A stretch of DNA of 64,000 nucleotides from Frigoribacterium sp. JB110 (GTDB lineage: Bacteria > Actinomycetota > Actinomycetes > Actinomycetales > Microbacteriaceae). Positions 7,196-15,313 of the stretch are shown one piece after another; position 1 is the stretch's first letter, and each line of letters begins with the position of its first letter. The notes below the pieces were generated by a model. That model saw only the letters and a program-made list of their open reading frames with translations, was not told where the DNA came from and did no database searches. The translations under genes were made by a program, and so were the position numbers. The stretch covers positions 124,001 through 188,000 of the forward strand of contig NZ_FUIA01000009.1 in assembly GCF_900163665.1 (NCBI RefSeq), read 5' to 3'.

Positions 7196-9274
7196 GTGAC
7201 TACGAGCGAACCCTACGCGCACCCGGAAGACGAGTGGGTTCCGCCCGAGGAGCCGCTCGACGATGAGTACGGCGACCCCTACGCGGGTCACGGCGATCCC
7301 TACGCCGAGCAGGCGTATCAGGGCGGCGCGATCGAGTGGGTCGGGCCCGGCGTGCAGATCGACCGCTCCGGCACCAGCGCACAGCCGTCATCCGGATCGG
7401 CCGCGCCCGGGTCGGCGCCATCCGCAGCCCGCGCCGCCACCCCCTCCCGCTACGCGACGGCGCTCGAGGCGCTCGGCACGGTCTACGGCTTCGAGTCGTT
7501 CCGCGGAGACCAGGCAGAAGCCGTCGACCAGGTGATCTCGGGCGGCGACGCCGTCGTGCTGATGCCGACAGGCGGAGGAAAGAGCCTCTGCTACCAGATT
7601 CCCGCTCTCGTGCGCGAGGGCACCGGGCTCGTGGTCTCGCCGCTGATCGCGCTGATGCACGACCAGGTCGATGCGCTGCGCCAGAACGGTGTGAACGCGG
7701 CCTACCTCAACTCCACGCAGAACCCCGATGAGCGGCGCCGTGTTGAGAACGAGTACCTCGCGGGGGAGCTCGACATCCTCTACGTCGCGCCGGAGCGACT
7801 CGGCAACTCGCAGACGGTGAGCCTCCTGCAGCGCGGCACCCTGAGCGTGATCGCGATCGACGAGGCGCACTGCGTCAGCCAGTGGGGCCACGACTTCCGC
7901 CCTGACTATCTGGCGCTCGGCGAGCTCGGCTCGACCTTCCCCGGCGTGCCGCGCCTCGCACTCACCGCAACGGCCACACCCGAGACGCATCGCGAGATCA
8001 CCGAGCGGCTGGCGCTGCCCGAGGCGAAGCACTTCGTCGCCAGCTTCGACCGCCCGAACATCCGGTACCGCGTCGAGGCCAAGGCGGAGCCGCGCAAGCA
8101 GCTGCTCGCGTTCATCCAGTCGCAGCCGGAGGGCTCGGCCGGCATCGTCTACGCCCTCAGCCGCAAGTCCGTGGAGCAGACCGCGGCGTTCCTTGCGGGC
8201 AAGGGCATCGACGCGATTCCGTACCACGCGGGCCTCGACGCGGGCACCCGCGCGAAGCACCAGGGGCGCTTCCTGCGTGAGGACGGCGTGGTCGTGGTCG
8301 CCACGATCGCGTTCGGCATGGGCATCGACAAGCCGGATGTCCGCTTCGTCGCGCACGTCGATCTGCCGAAGTCGGTCGAGGGCTACTACCAGGAGACGGG
8401 CCGCGCCGGTCGCGACGGCGACCCGAGCGTCGCGTGGATGGCGTACGGGCTGGGCGACGTCGTGCAGCAGCGCCGGATGATCCAGCAGAGCGACGGCGAC
8501 AGGGCGATCCAGCAGCGTCAGCAGCAGCATCTCGACGCCATGCTCGCCCTGTGCGAGACCGTGTCGTGCCGGCGGCAGAACCTGCTCGACTACTTCGGCG
8601 AGGCGTCGGGCCCGTGCGGCAACTGCGACACCTGCCTCGAACCGCCTGAGACGTGGGACGGCCTGGTCGCGTCGCAGAAGCTGATGTCGACGATCGTGCG
8701 CCTGAAGCGCGAGCGCAACCAGGCGTTCGGCGCCGGCCAGCTCATCGACATCCTGCGCGGAGCCTCGACCGAGCGCATCCGCCGGATGAAGCACGATCAG
8801 CTCACGACCTTCGGTATCGGCCAGGACCTCTCCGAGCAGGACTGGCGCAGCGTGATCCGACAGCTCCTCGCCCGCGGGCTGCTCAGCGCCGTGGGAGAGT
8901 ACGGCACGCTCGCCGTGAACGATGCATCGGGCGGAGTGCTGCGCGGCGAGACGCAGGTGCCGCTGCGACGCGACGTGATCGGGCGCGTCTCCCGCGGCGG
9001 AGGCGGGGGCGGTGCGAAGAAGGCGTCGGCGGCCGACCAGCTGGCTCCGGATGACCGGCCGCTGTTCGAGGCGCTGCGCGCGTGGCGCACGGCGCAGGCG
9101 AGCGAGCAGGGCGTTCCGGCCTACATCGTGTTCGGCGACGCGACGCTGCGCGCTCTCGCGGAGCACCGGCCGAGCTCGGTCGAGCAGCTCGACGGCATCA
9201 GCGGCATCGGAGCGAAGAAGCGCGACGCATACGGCGAGGCGGTGCTCGGGGTCATCGCACAGGCTGAGAGCTGA
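7196..9274 (+). CDS. recQ: RecQ-family ATP-dependent DNA helicase
   Basis: A 692-residue 3'-5' DNA helicase. An Asp/Tyr/Pro-rich N-terminal extension of about 80 residues precedes the core: motif I MPTGGGKSLCYQ, motif II DEAHCVSQWGHDFRPDY, LTATATPE, GRAGRDG, then the RecQ zinc cluster (CETVSCRRQN...CGNCDTC), a winged-helix region and a C-terminal HRDC domain. The start is GTG at 7196. The last codons appear to have been replaced: bases 9134-9258 are duplicated at 10546-10670, and this copy ends ...GVIAQAES whereas the downstream copy ends ...GVIAEAA. The protein is full length and probably active. Confidence 0.95.
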   Translation: MTTSEPYAHPEDEWVPPEEPLDDEYGDPYAGHGDPYAEQAYQGGAIEWVGPGVQIDRSGTSAQPSSGSAAPGSAPSAARAATPSRYATALEALGTVYGFESFRGDQAEAVDQVISGGDAVVLMPTGGGKSLCYQIPALVREGTGLVVSPLIALMHDQVDALRQNGVNAAYLNSTQNPDERRRVENEYLAGELDILYVAPERLGNSQTVSLLQRGTLSVIAIDEAHCVSQWGHDFRPDYLALGELGSTFPGVPRLALTATATPETHREITERLALPEAKHFVASFDRPNIRYRVEAKAEPRKQLLAFIQSQPEGSAGIVYALSRKSVEQTAAFLAGKGIDAIPYHAGLDAGTRAKHQGRFLREDGVVVVATIAFGMGIDKPDVRFVAHVDLPKSVEGYYQETGRAGRDGDPSVAWMAYGLGDVVQQRRMIQQSDGDRAIQQRQQQHLDAMLALCETVSCRRQNLLDYFGEASGPCGNCDTCLEPPETWDGLVASQKLMSTIVRLKRERNQAFGAGQLIDILRGASTERIRRMKHDQLTTFGIGQDLSEQDWRSVIRQLLARGLLSAVGEYGTLAVNDASGGVLRGETQVPLRRDVIGRVSRGGGGGGAKKASAADQLAPDDRPLFEALRAWRTAQASEQGVPAYIVFGDATLRALAEHRPSSVEQLDGISGIGAKKRDAYGEAVLGVIAQAES

Positions 9275-9348
9275 GCGGTGCGTACGCATGCAGATATCGG
9301 TCGCAGCAGAAGGACGACGGGCATCGTGCGCGTCCATAGCAATCCTTA

Positions 9349-9375
9349 GAGTCTAAAGAGTCTAAAGAGTCTAAA
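9349..9375 (+). repeat. Three 9-bp direct repeats upstream of the ATPase
   Basis: GAGTCTAAA occurs three times head to tail (9349-9357, 9358-9366, 9367-9375) and is followed by a degenerate AAAGTCTCTATAAGG. The first copy is part of the palindrome TTAGA-G-TCTAA (9346-9356). The block ends 22 bases before the chosen ATPase start and overlaps the expected promoter; TATAAG (9382-9387) could be a -10 element. The repeats could be an autoregulatory operator, an iteron-like binding site for the ATPase itself, or a slippage-prone phase-variation tract. Confidence 0.8.
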
Positions 9376-9397
9376 AGTCTCTATAAGGATGGATCTC

Positions 9398-10504
9398 ATG
9401 GCGTATCGCAACCCATTCAAGCCGACCGCGGGCGCTTCGCCGCCGCTTCTCGTCGGGCGCGACGAGGTGCTGGAGGAATTCGAAGAATCGATCGATGACG
9501 GTCCCGGAGCGCCAGGGCGGCTCTCGTTGATCACCGGGCCTCGAGGTGTCGGCAAGACAGTCGTACTGAACGCAGTCCACGACATCGTCGTCGCAAAGGG
9601 ATGGATCGCGATAGCCGAAACTGCGACAACAGGAATGTGCGACCGCATCACCCAGGCTGTCCGGCGTCACCATGAGGAACTGCGGCAAGGACGTTCCGCA
9701 CGCGTGAGGGGGATCACGCTGCCAGTAGTCGGTGGAGGCCTGACCTTCGAGTCGCGTGCAGATCCTCCGGCGGACCTGCGCGAGAGCACCGCATCGCTGC
9801 TTGACGAACTCGAACCGAACGAGACCGGACTGCTCATCACAGTCGACGAAGTCCATCGGAAGAGTGTCGGTGAGATCCGGCATCTCGCAACCGTCGTGCA
9901 GCATCTGGTGCGTGAGGACCGGAACATCGCCCTGGTGATGGCTGGCTTGCCCTCGGCGGTCTCTGACGTGCTCAGCGACAGCGTGCTCACCTTCATGCGT
10001 CGTGCCAGCCGCGAAGAGTTGAGCGACGTTTCCCTCGCCGATGTCAGAGAGTCGCTCGCAGAAACCATCACGCGGAACGGGCGAACAATCACCTCCAGCG
10101 CGCTCGACGCCGCTACGGAGGCAACCGGGGGATACCCGTTCATGGTGCAGCTGGTCGGCTATCACTGCTGGCGCAAAACGACCGGCAGTGCTATCGATGA
10201 CGCAGCGACGAGCAGCGGCATTCCCGCTGCTCGGAAGCGCCTCGGTTCCACCGTTCACGCGGCGGCTCTTGCTGATCTGTCCGCGGTGGACCGCACGGTG
10301 CTCCTAGCCATCGCCGTCGACGATGGCCCGGCACGCACCGCGGATGTTGCGCGGCGAATCGGCGAGTCCGCGAAGTATGTGTCCATCTATCGGCAGCGGT
10401 TGATCGACGCGGCCGTCATTCAGCCTGCGGGGAGAGGGTTCGTCGACTTCACGATCCCGTATCTGCGTGAGTACCTGCGCGAGCACGCGGCCAGCGCCCT
10501 TTGA
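9398..10504 (+). CDS. Lone AAA-type ATPase with C-terminal winged-helix-like region
   Basis: A 368-residue protein starting MAYRNPFKPTAGASPPLLVGR. The ATG at 9398 is preferred over 9389 because AAGGA (9385-9389) lies 8 bases upstream. Walker A is GPRGVGKT and Walker B is LLITVDEVH, followed by a sensor region (VMAGLPSAV), the arrangement of Orc1/Cdc6- or AAA_16-type ATPases. The C-terminal 80 residues (DDGPARTADVARRIG...YVSIYRQRLID) look like a winged helix for DNA binding. Such stand-alone ATPases are common in actinobacteria, and I know of no established function. Its setting between recQ repeats and behind 9-bp direct repeats suggests that it acts on DNA or controls its own element. Confidence 0.85.
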   Translation: MAYRNPFKPTAGASPPLLVGRDEVLEEFEESIDDGPGAPGRLSLITGPRGVGKTVVLNAVHDIVVAKGWIAIAETATTGMCDRITQAVRRHHEELRQGRSARVRGITLPVVGGGLTFESRADPPADLRESTASLLDELEPNETGLLITVDEVHRKSVGEIRHLATVVQHLVREDRNIALVMAGLPSAVSDVLSDSVLTFMRRASREELSDVSLADVRESLAETITRNGRTITSSALDAATEATGGYPFMVQLVGYHCWRKTTGSAIDDAATSSGIPAARKRLGSTVHAAALADLSAVDRTVLLAIAVDDGPARTADVARRIGESAKYVSIYRQRLIDAAVIQPAGRGFVDFTIPYLREYLREHAASAL

Positions 10505-10545
10505 TGTGAGCGTTGTCGAGGATCAGCGTGGGTGCAGGCGCTGAT

Positions 10546-10683
10546 GGCGACGCGACGCTGCGCGCTCTCGCGGAGCACCGGCCGAGCTCGGTCGAGCAGC
10601 TCGACGGCATCAGCGGCATCGGAGCGAAGAAGCGCGACGCATACGGCGAGGCGGTGCTCGGGGTGATCGCCGAAGCGGCGTAG
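10546..10683 (+). pseudogene. recQ 3' remnant (HRDC domain end)
   Basis: This fragment repeats the last 42 or so codons of recQ (DATLRALAEHRPSSVEQLD... to GVIAEAA and a TAG at 10681) and has no start or upstream domain. It is probably the original chromosomal end of recQ, displaced by the 1.4-kb insertion, because the GC-rich run typical of a gene end follows immediately. No function is expected, but it can recombine with 9134-9258 and delete the ATPase. Confidence 0.85.
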
Positions 10684-10790
10684 CGCGGGGGGCGCGCCGC
10701 CCGGAGGCCGCATCGAGACATTTCTCAACAGACTTCCAGGCAAGAACCGCGGAATCACGCGGGAGTCGTCTCAGTCGTTATCTGCTCGTT

Positions 10791-12246
10791 ACCAATCTGG
10801 CTCTTCGCGGATGAGGGTGTAGTCGTCGGTTGACGAGCCGGCGGCGTGGCGGTCGCGGGGACGAGGTCGAGGCCTTCCGATGATGGAAGTTCTCACGCTG
10901 TCCATCAGGAAGACCTCGACGATGATCCACGGTACCTTCGCCACCCCTGACCTGTCTGCGTTCTGCCTCCTCGATGAGCACGGCCTCACCGTCACGGGCC
11001 AGCAGATCGATCCTGACAAGGCGGTACTCGAATGCCGCGTCACCGACCGCGACCCGTTCTGTCGCGGTTGCGGTGCCGAAGGCATCGCCCGCGGGACACA
11101 GGCCCGCCGGCTGGCGCATGTCCCGCTGGGGTGGCGGCCGACGACGCTCCTCGTCCGCGTCCGCCGCTTCGCGTGTTCCGACTGTGGGACGATCTGGCGC
11201 GAGGACACCACGGCGGCGGCCGAGCCGCGGGGGAAACTCACTCGCGCCGCGATCCGGTGGGCCTTGGAGGCTGTCGTCTGCCAGCACCTGCCTGTCGCGC
11301 GGGTCGCGGAGTCCCTCGACGTGTCTTGGCATGCCACCAACGACGCCGTCCTCGTCGAGGGCCGGCGCGTCCTGATCGACAACCCCCGCAGGTTCGACGG
11401 GGTGACGACGATCGGCGTCGACGAGCACGTCTGGCGCCACACGCGCCTCGGCGACAAATACGTGACCGTGATCATCGACCTCACCCCGGCCCGCGAGAAG
11501 ACCGGCCCCGCCCGGCTGCTCGACATGGTCCCGGGCCGCTCGAAGCACGCCTTCAAGACCTGGCTCGCCGGGCGCCCGAAACAGTGGCGCGACGGCGTCG
11601 GCGTCGTCGCGATGGACGGCTTCACCGGCTACAAGACCGCCGCCGGCGAAGAGATCCCCGACGCGACGGCCGTGATGGATCCCTTCCATGTCGTTCAGCT
11701 GTTCGGCGATGCGCTCGACAAGACCAGGCAGCGTGTCCAGCAGGAGACTCTCGGGCATCGCGGCCGAACCGGCGACCCCCTCTACGGCTGCCGCCGTCTG
11801 CTCAGGACGGGGCTCGGACTGTTGAAACAGCACCAGCTCGCGAAGCTCGAGGCGGTGTTCGACGCGCATCCCGATCATGTCGCCGTCGAGGTCACCTGGG
11901 ACGTCTACCAGCGCGCGGTCGCCGCCTACCGGCACAAGAAGCCGGGCACCGGGAAGAAGATCTTCACGCGCGTCATCGCCCAGCTCGCCGGCGGCGTCCC
12001 ACAGGATCTGCCCGAGTTGATCACCCTCGGGCGGACGATCAAGCGGCGCGCGGGCGACATCCTCGCGTTCTTCGACCATCCCGGCACGAGCAACGGGCCG
12101 TCCGAGGCGATCAACGGCAGACTCGAGCATCTCCGCGGCACCGCCCTGGGCTTCAGGAACCTGACCCACTACATCGCGAGGAGCTTGCTCGAGACCGGCG
12201 GGTTCAGGCCGCTACTACACCCTCAAACACGATGAGCCACCAATCT
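10791..12246. mobile_element. Complete ISL3-family insertion sequence with 8-bp target duplication
   Basis: The element occupies 10799-12238 (1440 bp). The left end (10799-10823) and right end (12214-12238) are 25-bp inverted repeats matching at 21 positions, both with the inner block TGAGGGTGTAGT. It is flanked by a perfect 8-bp direct repeat, ACCAATCT (10791-10798 and 12239-12246), the target-duplication length known for the ISL3 family. One full-length transposase gene lies inside. Intact ends, intact gene and perfect duplication point to a recent insertion. It lies 128 bases upstream of the LPXTG operon start. Confidence 0.95.
10880..12235 (+). CDS. ISL3-family transposase
   Basis: A 451-residue transposase. 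The N-terminal zinc-binding module has CRGCG...RRFACSDCGTIW, then a helix-turn-helix region (VARVAESLDVSWHATNDAV). The DDE-type catalytic domain starts at GVDEHVWRH and continues through DLTPAR, VAMDGFTGY and DPFHVVQL, and ends with SNGPSEAINGRLEHLRGTALGFRN, the glutamate-containing block characteristic of the ISL3 DUF on actinobacterial elements. An alternative start is ATG 10922 (MIHGTFATPD). No frameshift or stop interrupts it, so it is probably functional. The stop codon falls inside the right inverted repeat. Confidence 0.95.
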   Translation: MMEVLTLSIRKTSTMIHGTFATPDLSAFCLLDEHGLTVTGQQIDPDKAVLECRVTDRDPFCRGCGAEGIARGTQARRLAHVPLGWRPTTLLVRVRRFACSDCGTIWREDTTAAAEPRGKLTRAAIRWALEAVVCQHLPVARVAESLDVSWHATNDAVLVEGRRVLIDNPRRFDGVTTIGVDEHVWRHTRLGDKYVTVIIDLTPAREKTGPARLLDMVPGRSKHAFKTWLAGRPKQWRDGVGVVAMDGFTGYKTAAGEEIPDATAVMDPFHVVQLFGDALDKTRQRVQQETLGHRGRTGDPLYGCRRLLRTGLGLLKQHQLAKLEAVFDAHPDHVAVEVTWDVYQRAVAAYRHKKPGTGKKIFTRVIAQLAGGVPQDLPELITLGRTIKRRAGDILAFFDHPGTSNGPSEAINGRLEHLRGTALGFRNLTHYIARSLLETGGFRPLLHPQTR

Positions 12247-12373
12247 CGGTGGACAAGCGTCCTGGAATACCGATTGGATAGGTCACGAGTCTGCCAGCTC
12301 GGTGCGGTCCGTACCGTGCCACCGCGAGCGGGCAGTATCGACCATTGTCGTCATTTCTGGGGAGATGCACTGC

Positions 12374-15313
12374 ATGTCAGTTGAAGAACAGAAGCGGCCT
12401 GGCGGGCTGCGGCGCATTGGTCGCCGCGCGCTCGCTCCGGCCGCAATCGGAACGGCCGCCCTCTTGGGCGCTGCCGCGCTGGGCGGACTGCCCGCGCTTG
12501 CGGCGGACGAGAACGATGACTCGGAAGCTCTGGGCCAGATCCTCGACGCGGATCTGCTGGGAAGCGACCTGCTCGATGCGGTGTCGGCGCACGCCGGCAA
12601 CCCGAGCGAGCCGCTCGTGGACACCGGCTCGATCAACGCGGATCTGCTCGACGGCATTGCGACCGTCGATGTTGGCGGCGTGTCGATCCCGGTCATCAGC
12701 GGCCCCGATGGCGGTGGGCTGCTTGAGCTCGGCGACCTCGGTCTACTGAACGCCTACGCGGCGACGCCGTCGGCCACGGAGTCGAAGGCTAGCGCGGGCG
12801 TCGTCGGTGAAGACGGCGTCATCAACGTCGATGCCATCAACGACGGCAGTTACGGCAACTCGAAGATCGACCTGACCAACCTGTTCGACCAGCTCGATGT
12901 CGACCTGATCACGGACGGCGTCATCGACGAGTTCGCACTCGAGCTCGGCGCGGTCGCATCTGCCGCGGAGGAGAACGCGGGCACTGTCAGCAGTGAGTAT
13001 GTGCTCGCCGACGCGAAGCTCGACATCTCGTCGCAGCTGGTCGGCGACATCTCGACCGAACTCGACTCGACGATCGGTGGTGTCGGTACGACCGTCGACG
13101 GCCTGCTCGCCAGCGACGGCACGGTCGGTTCGCTGCTCAGCGATCTGGACATCGACCTGAACGTGCTCGGGACCGGCGTAACGGTCTCCAGCGGCACGAT
13201 CGGTGTCGACGGTCTCGACGCGGCGCTCACCGAGCTGAGCAACACGATCATCAACGAGCCGCTGACCGACCCGAACGACATCGTGTCGATCGACCTCGCC
13301 AACGGCACCATCGCAGTCGACCTGGCCGCGGCCACGGACGGCGGATCGCTGAACGGTCTCGACCCGAACACGGAGCTGCTCGACAGCACCACGATCAGCA
13401 ATGTCACCACTGCGATCTCGGACGCGCTCGGAACGGTCACGACGAAGGTCACTGACGGTGTGACAGAGGTGCTGAACAGCACCGAGGTGACGCTGGACCT
13501 TTCGGCTGTGCTGAGCGCACTTGGTACCAGCGTCGACGCTGAAATCATCGTCGAAACGACCCTCGGTCAGCTTGCTGGCACCGCAGAGGGCGACCCCACG
13601 GTCGAGATCATCGCCGACGGCGGCCTCCTGGACACCCTCCTCGGACTTGTCGGGCTGAGCCTCCAGGACCTGGTCGAGGGTCTCGTCACGCCGCTGGTCG
13701 ACGCGCTCGTCGGTGTTCTGCAGGACACGCTGAGCACCTCGCTCGACACGATCGGCACCGACCTGTCGTCGAACCTGAGCGGCATCGTGGACCCGGTCCT
13801 CACCGGCCTCCAGCCGCTGTTCGACGCGCTGAACCAGGTCGCCTCGGTCACGATCAACGACCAGCCGACCGAGGAAGGCGGCGAGGGCAAGCTCGGTCCC
13901 GAGTCGTTCACCGTCTCGGCCGTGAGCATCGCGATCGTGGGCGGCGACCTCGCACAGGTCGACCTGGCATCCTCGACGGTCCGCGCGGCCGACGAGGACC
14001 CCGGTACCGAGCCTGGAACTGAGCCGGGTACGGACCCCGGTACCGAGCCTGGAACTGAGCCGGGTACGGACCCCGGTACCGAGCCTGGAACGGAGCCGGG
14101 TACGGACCCTGGAACCGAGCCTGGAACGGAGCCGGGTACGGACCCTGGAACCGAGCCCGGTACTGAGCCTGGTACGGACCCGGGCACCGAGCCTGGAACT
14201 GACCCCGGTACGGACCCGGGTACGGAGCCTGGTACCGACCCGGGCACTGAGCCTGGAACTGACCCTGGCACCGAGCCTGGAACTGACCCCGGTACGGACC
14301 CGGGTACGGAGCCTGGTACCGACCCGGGCACTGAGCCTGGAACTGACCCTGGCACCGAGCCTGGAACTGACCCCGGTACGGACCCGGGTACGGAGCCTGG
14401 TACCGACCCGGGCACTGAGCCTGGTACGGACCCCGGTACGGAGCCTGGAACTGACCCGGGCACTGAGCCTGGTACGGACCCCGGTACGGAGCCTGGAACT
14501 GACCCGGGCACTGAGCCTGGTACGGACCCCGGTACGGAGCCTGGAACTGACCCGGGCACTGAGCCTGGTACGGACCCCGGTACGGAGCCTGGAACTGACC
14601 CGGGCACTGAGCCTGGTACGGACCCCGGTACGGAGCCTGGAACCGACCCGGGCACGGACCCCGGAACCGACCCGGGCACGGACCCTGGTACTGACCCCGG
14701 TACCGACCCGGGCACGGAGCCTGGAACCGACCCCGGTACGGACCCGGGCACGGATCCTGGTACGGACCCCGGTACGGAGCCTGGAACCGACCCGGGCACG
14801 GACCCTGGTACTGACCCCGGCACCGAGCCTGGCACTGACCCCGGTACCGACACCGACACCACGGACAGCAGCACCGACACTGACGGTGCGACTGACCCCG
14901 ACGACGGTGGAATCTCGATGGAGCTGGAGCACGATGTGCGCGAGCACGGCCAGGAGCAGGTTGCTCACGGCTACGGCTTCCAGCCCGGCGAGACGGTGAA
15001 GGGAACGATGTTCTCCAGCCCGTACGCACTCGGTTCGCAGGTCGCGGACGACAACGGTGAGGTCACCTTCACCTGGAACGTCCAGAGCGACGCTGAACTC
15101 GGAGACCACACGGTCGAGCTGGCCGGTGCCACCTCGGGCACGGTCGACGACGAGTTCAAGGTCGTGGCCAAGGCCGGGACCGGAAGTGACGGCGACGACG
15201 AGCTTCCCGCAACGGGTGTGGACATGGGCGGCATGCTGCCCATCGCCGGCCTGCTGCTGCTCGCCGGTGTCGGCATCGTCGTGGCGACGCGGCGTAGTAC
15301 AGTTCGCGGGTGA
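12374..15313 (+). CDS. LPXTG-anchored surface protein with about 70 Pro-Gly-Thr-Asp/Glu repeats
   Basis: A 979-residue cell-wall protein. The start is ATG 12374, with GGGGAG at 12359-12364 nine bases upstream. Residues 1-43 form a signal peptide ending LPALAADEN. Residues 45-535 are a secreted Asp/Leu/Ser/Thr-rich domain (DLLDGIATVDVGGVS, DISSQLVGDISTEL), possibly of the choice-of-anchor G type. Residues about 542-826 are tandem PGTD/PGTE tetrapeptides, a rigid acidic stalk. An Ig-like domain follows (HGYGFQPGETVKGTMFS). The sorting signal is LPATG at 944-948, then a hydrophobic stretch and RRSTVRG tail. Sortase would attach it to peptidoglycan. Its stop overlaps the DUF5819 gene by 4 bases (GTGA), so the three genes form a translationally coupled operon. 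Confidence 0.9.
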   Translation: MSVEEQKRPGGLRRIGRRALAPAAIGTAALLGAAALGGLPALAADENDDSEALGQILDADLLGSDLLDAVSAHAGNPSEPLVDTGSINADLLDGIATVDVGGVSIPVISGPDGGGLLELGDLGLLNAYAATPSATESKASAGVVGEDGVINVDAINDGSYGNSKIDLTNLFDQLDVDLITDGVIDEFALELGAVASAAEENAGTVSSEYVLADAKLDISSQLVGDISTELDSTIGGVGTTVDGLLASDGTVGSLLSDLDIDLNVLGTGVTVSSGTIGVDGLDAALTELSNTIINEPLTDPNDIVSIDLANGTIAVDLAAATDGGSLNGLDPNTELLDSTTISNVTTAISDALGTVTTKVTDGVTEVLNSTEVTLDLSAVLSALGTSVDAEIIVETTLGQLAGTAEGDPTVEIIADGGLLDTLLGLVGLSLQDLVEGLVTPLVDALVGVLQDTLSTSLDTIGTDLSSNLSGIVDPVLTGLQPLFDALNQVASVTINDQPTEEGGEGKLGPESFTVSAVSIAIVGGDLAQVDLASSTVRAADEDPGTEPGTEPGTDPGTEPGTEPGTDPGTEPGTEPGTDPGTEPGTEPGTDPGTEPGTEPGTDPGTEPGTDPGTDPGTEPGTDPGTEPGTDPGTEPGTDPGTDPGTEPGTDPGTEPGTDPGTEPGTDPGTDPGTEPGTDPGTEPGTDPGTEPGTDPGTEPGTDPGTEPGTDPGTEPGTDPGTEPGTDPGTEPGTDPGTEPGTDPGTEPGTDPGTEPGTDPGTDPGTDPGTDPGTDPGTDPGTEPGTDPGTDPGTDPGTDPGTEPGTDPGTDPGTDPGTEPGTDPGTDTDTTDSSTDTDGATDPDDGGISMELEHDVREHGQEQVAHGYGFQPGETVKGTMFSSPYALGSQVADDNGEVTFTWNVQSDAELGDHTVELAGATSGTVDDEFKVVAKAGTGSDGDDELPATGVDMGGMLPIAGLLLLAGVGIVVATRRSTVRG
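13997..14850 (+). repeat. Coding tandem repeat (PGTD/PGTE)
   Basis: About 70 copies of a 12-bp unit encode PGT plus Asp or Glu. Higher-order identity is visible at DNA level: a 48-bp unit (starting CACTGAGCCTGGTACGGACC) recurs at 14413, 14461, 14509 and onward with synonymous codon choices preserved, for about five copies. Identical silent positions imply recent expansion by slippage or unequal crossing over, so stalk length should differ between strains. Confidence 0.95.

Larger units (their letters stand above)
9134..10670. mobile_element. Putative small integrated element: lone ATPase between 125-bp direct repeats of recQ 3' end
   Basis: Bases 9134-9258 and 10546-10670 are 125-bp direct repeats with a single mismatch (9253 C versus 10665 G). 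The offset is 1412 bp and the unique part is 9259-10545. The left copy completes recQ; the right copy is a headless remnant. This arrangement is what single-crossover integration of a 1.4-kb circle carrying a recQ 3' segment, or a tandem duplication followed by replacement, would leave. The only gene inside is an AAA-type ATPase; no integrase or transposase is present. Base composition inside is less GC-rich than in the flanks. Confidence 0.6.

Noticed and set aside
10449..10545. Transposase remnant on the minus strand (TLILDNAHIK-like string near 10510-10540)
   Set aside because: The string is too short and overlaps the ATPase 3' end and recQ remnant; no further transposase sequence adjoins it.
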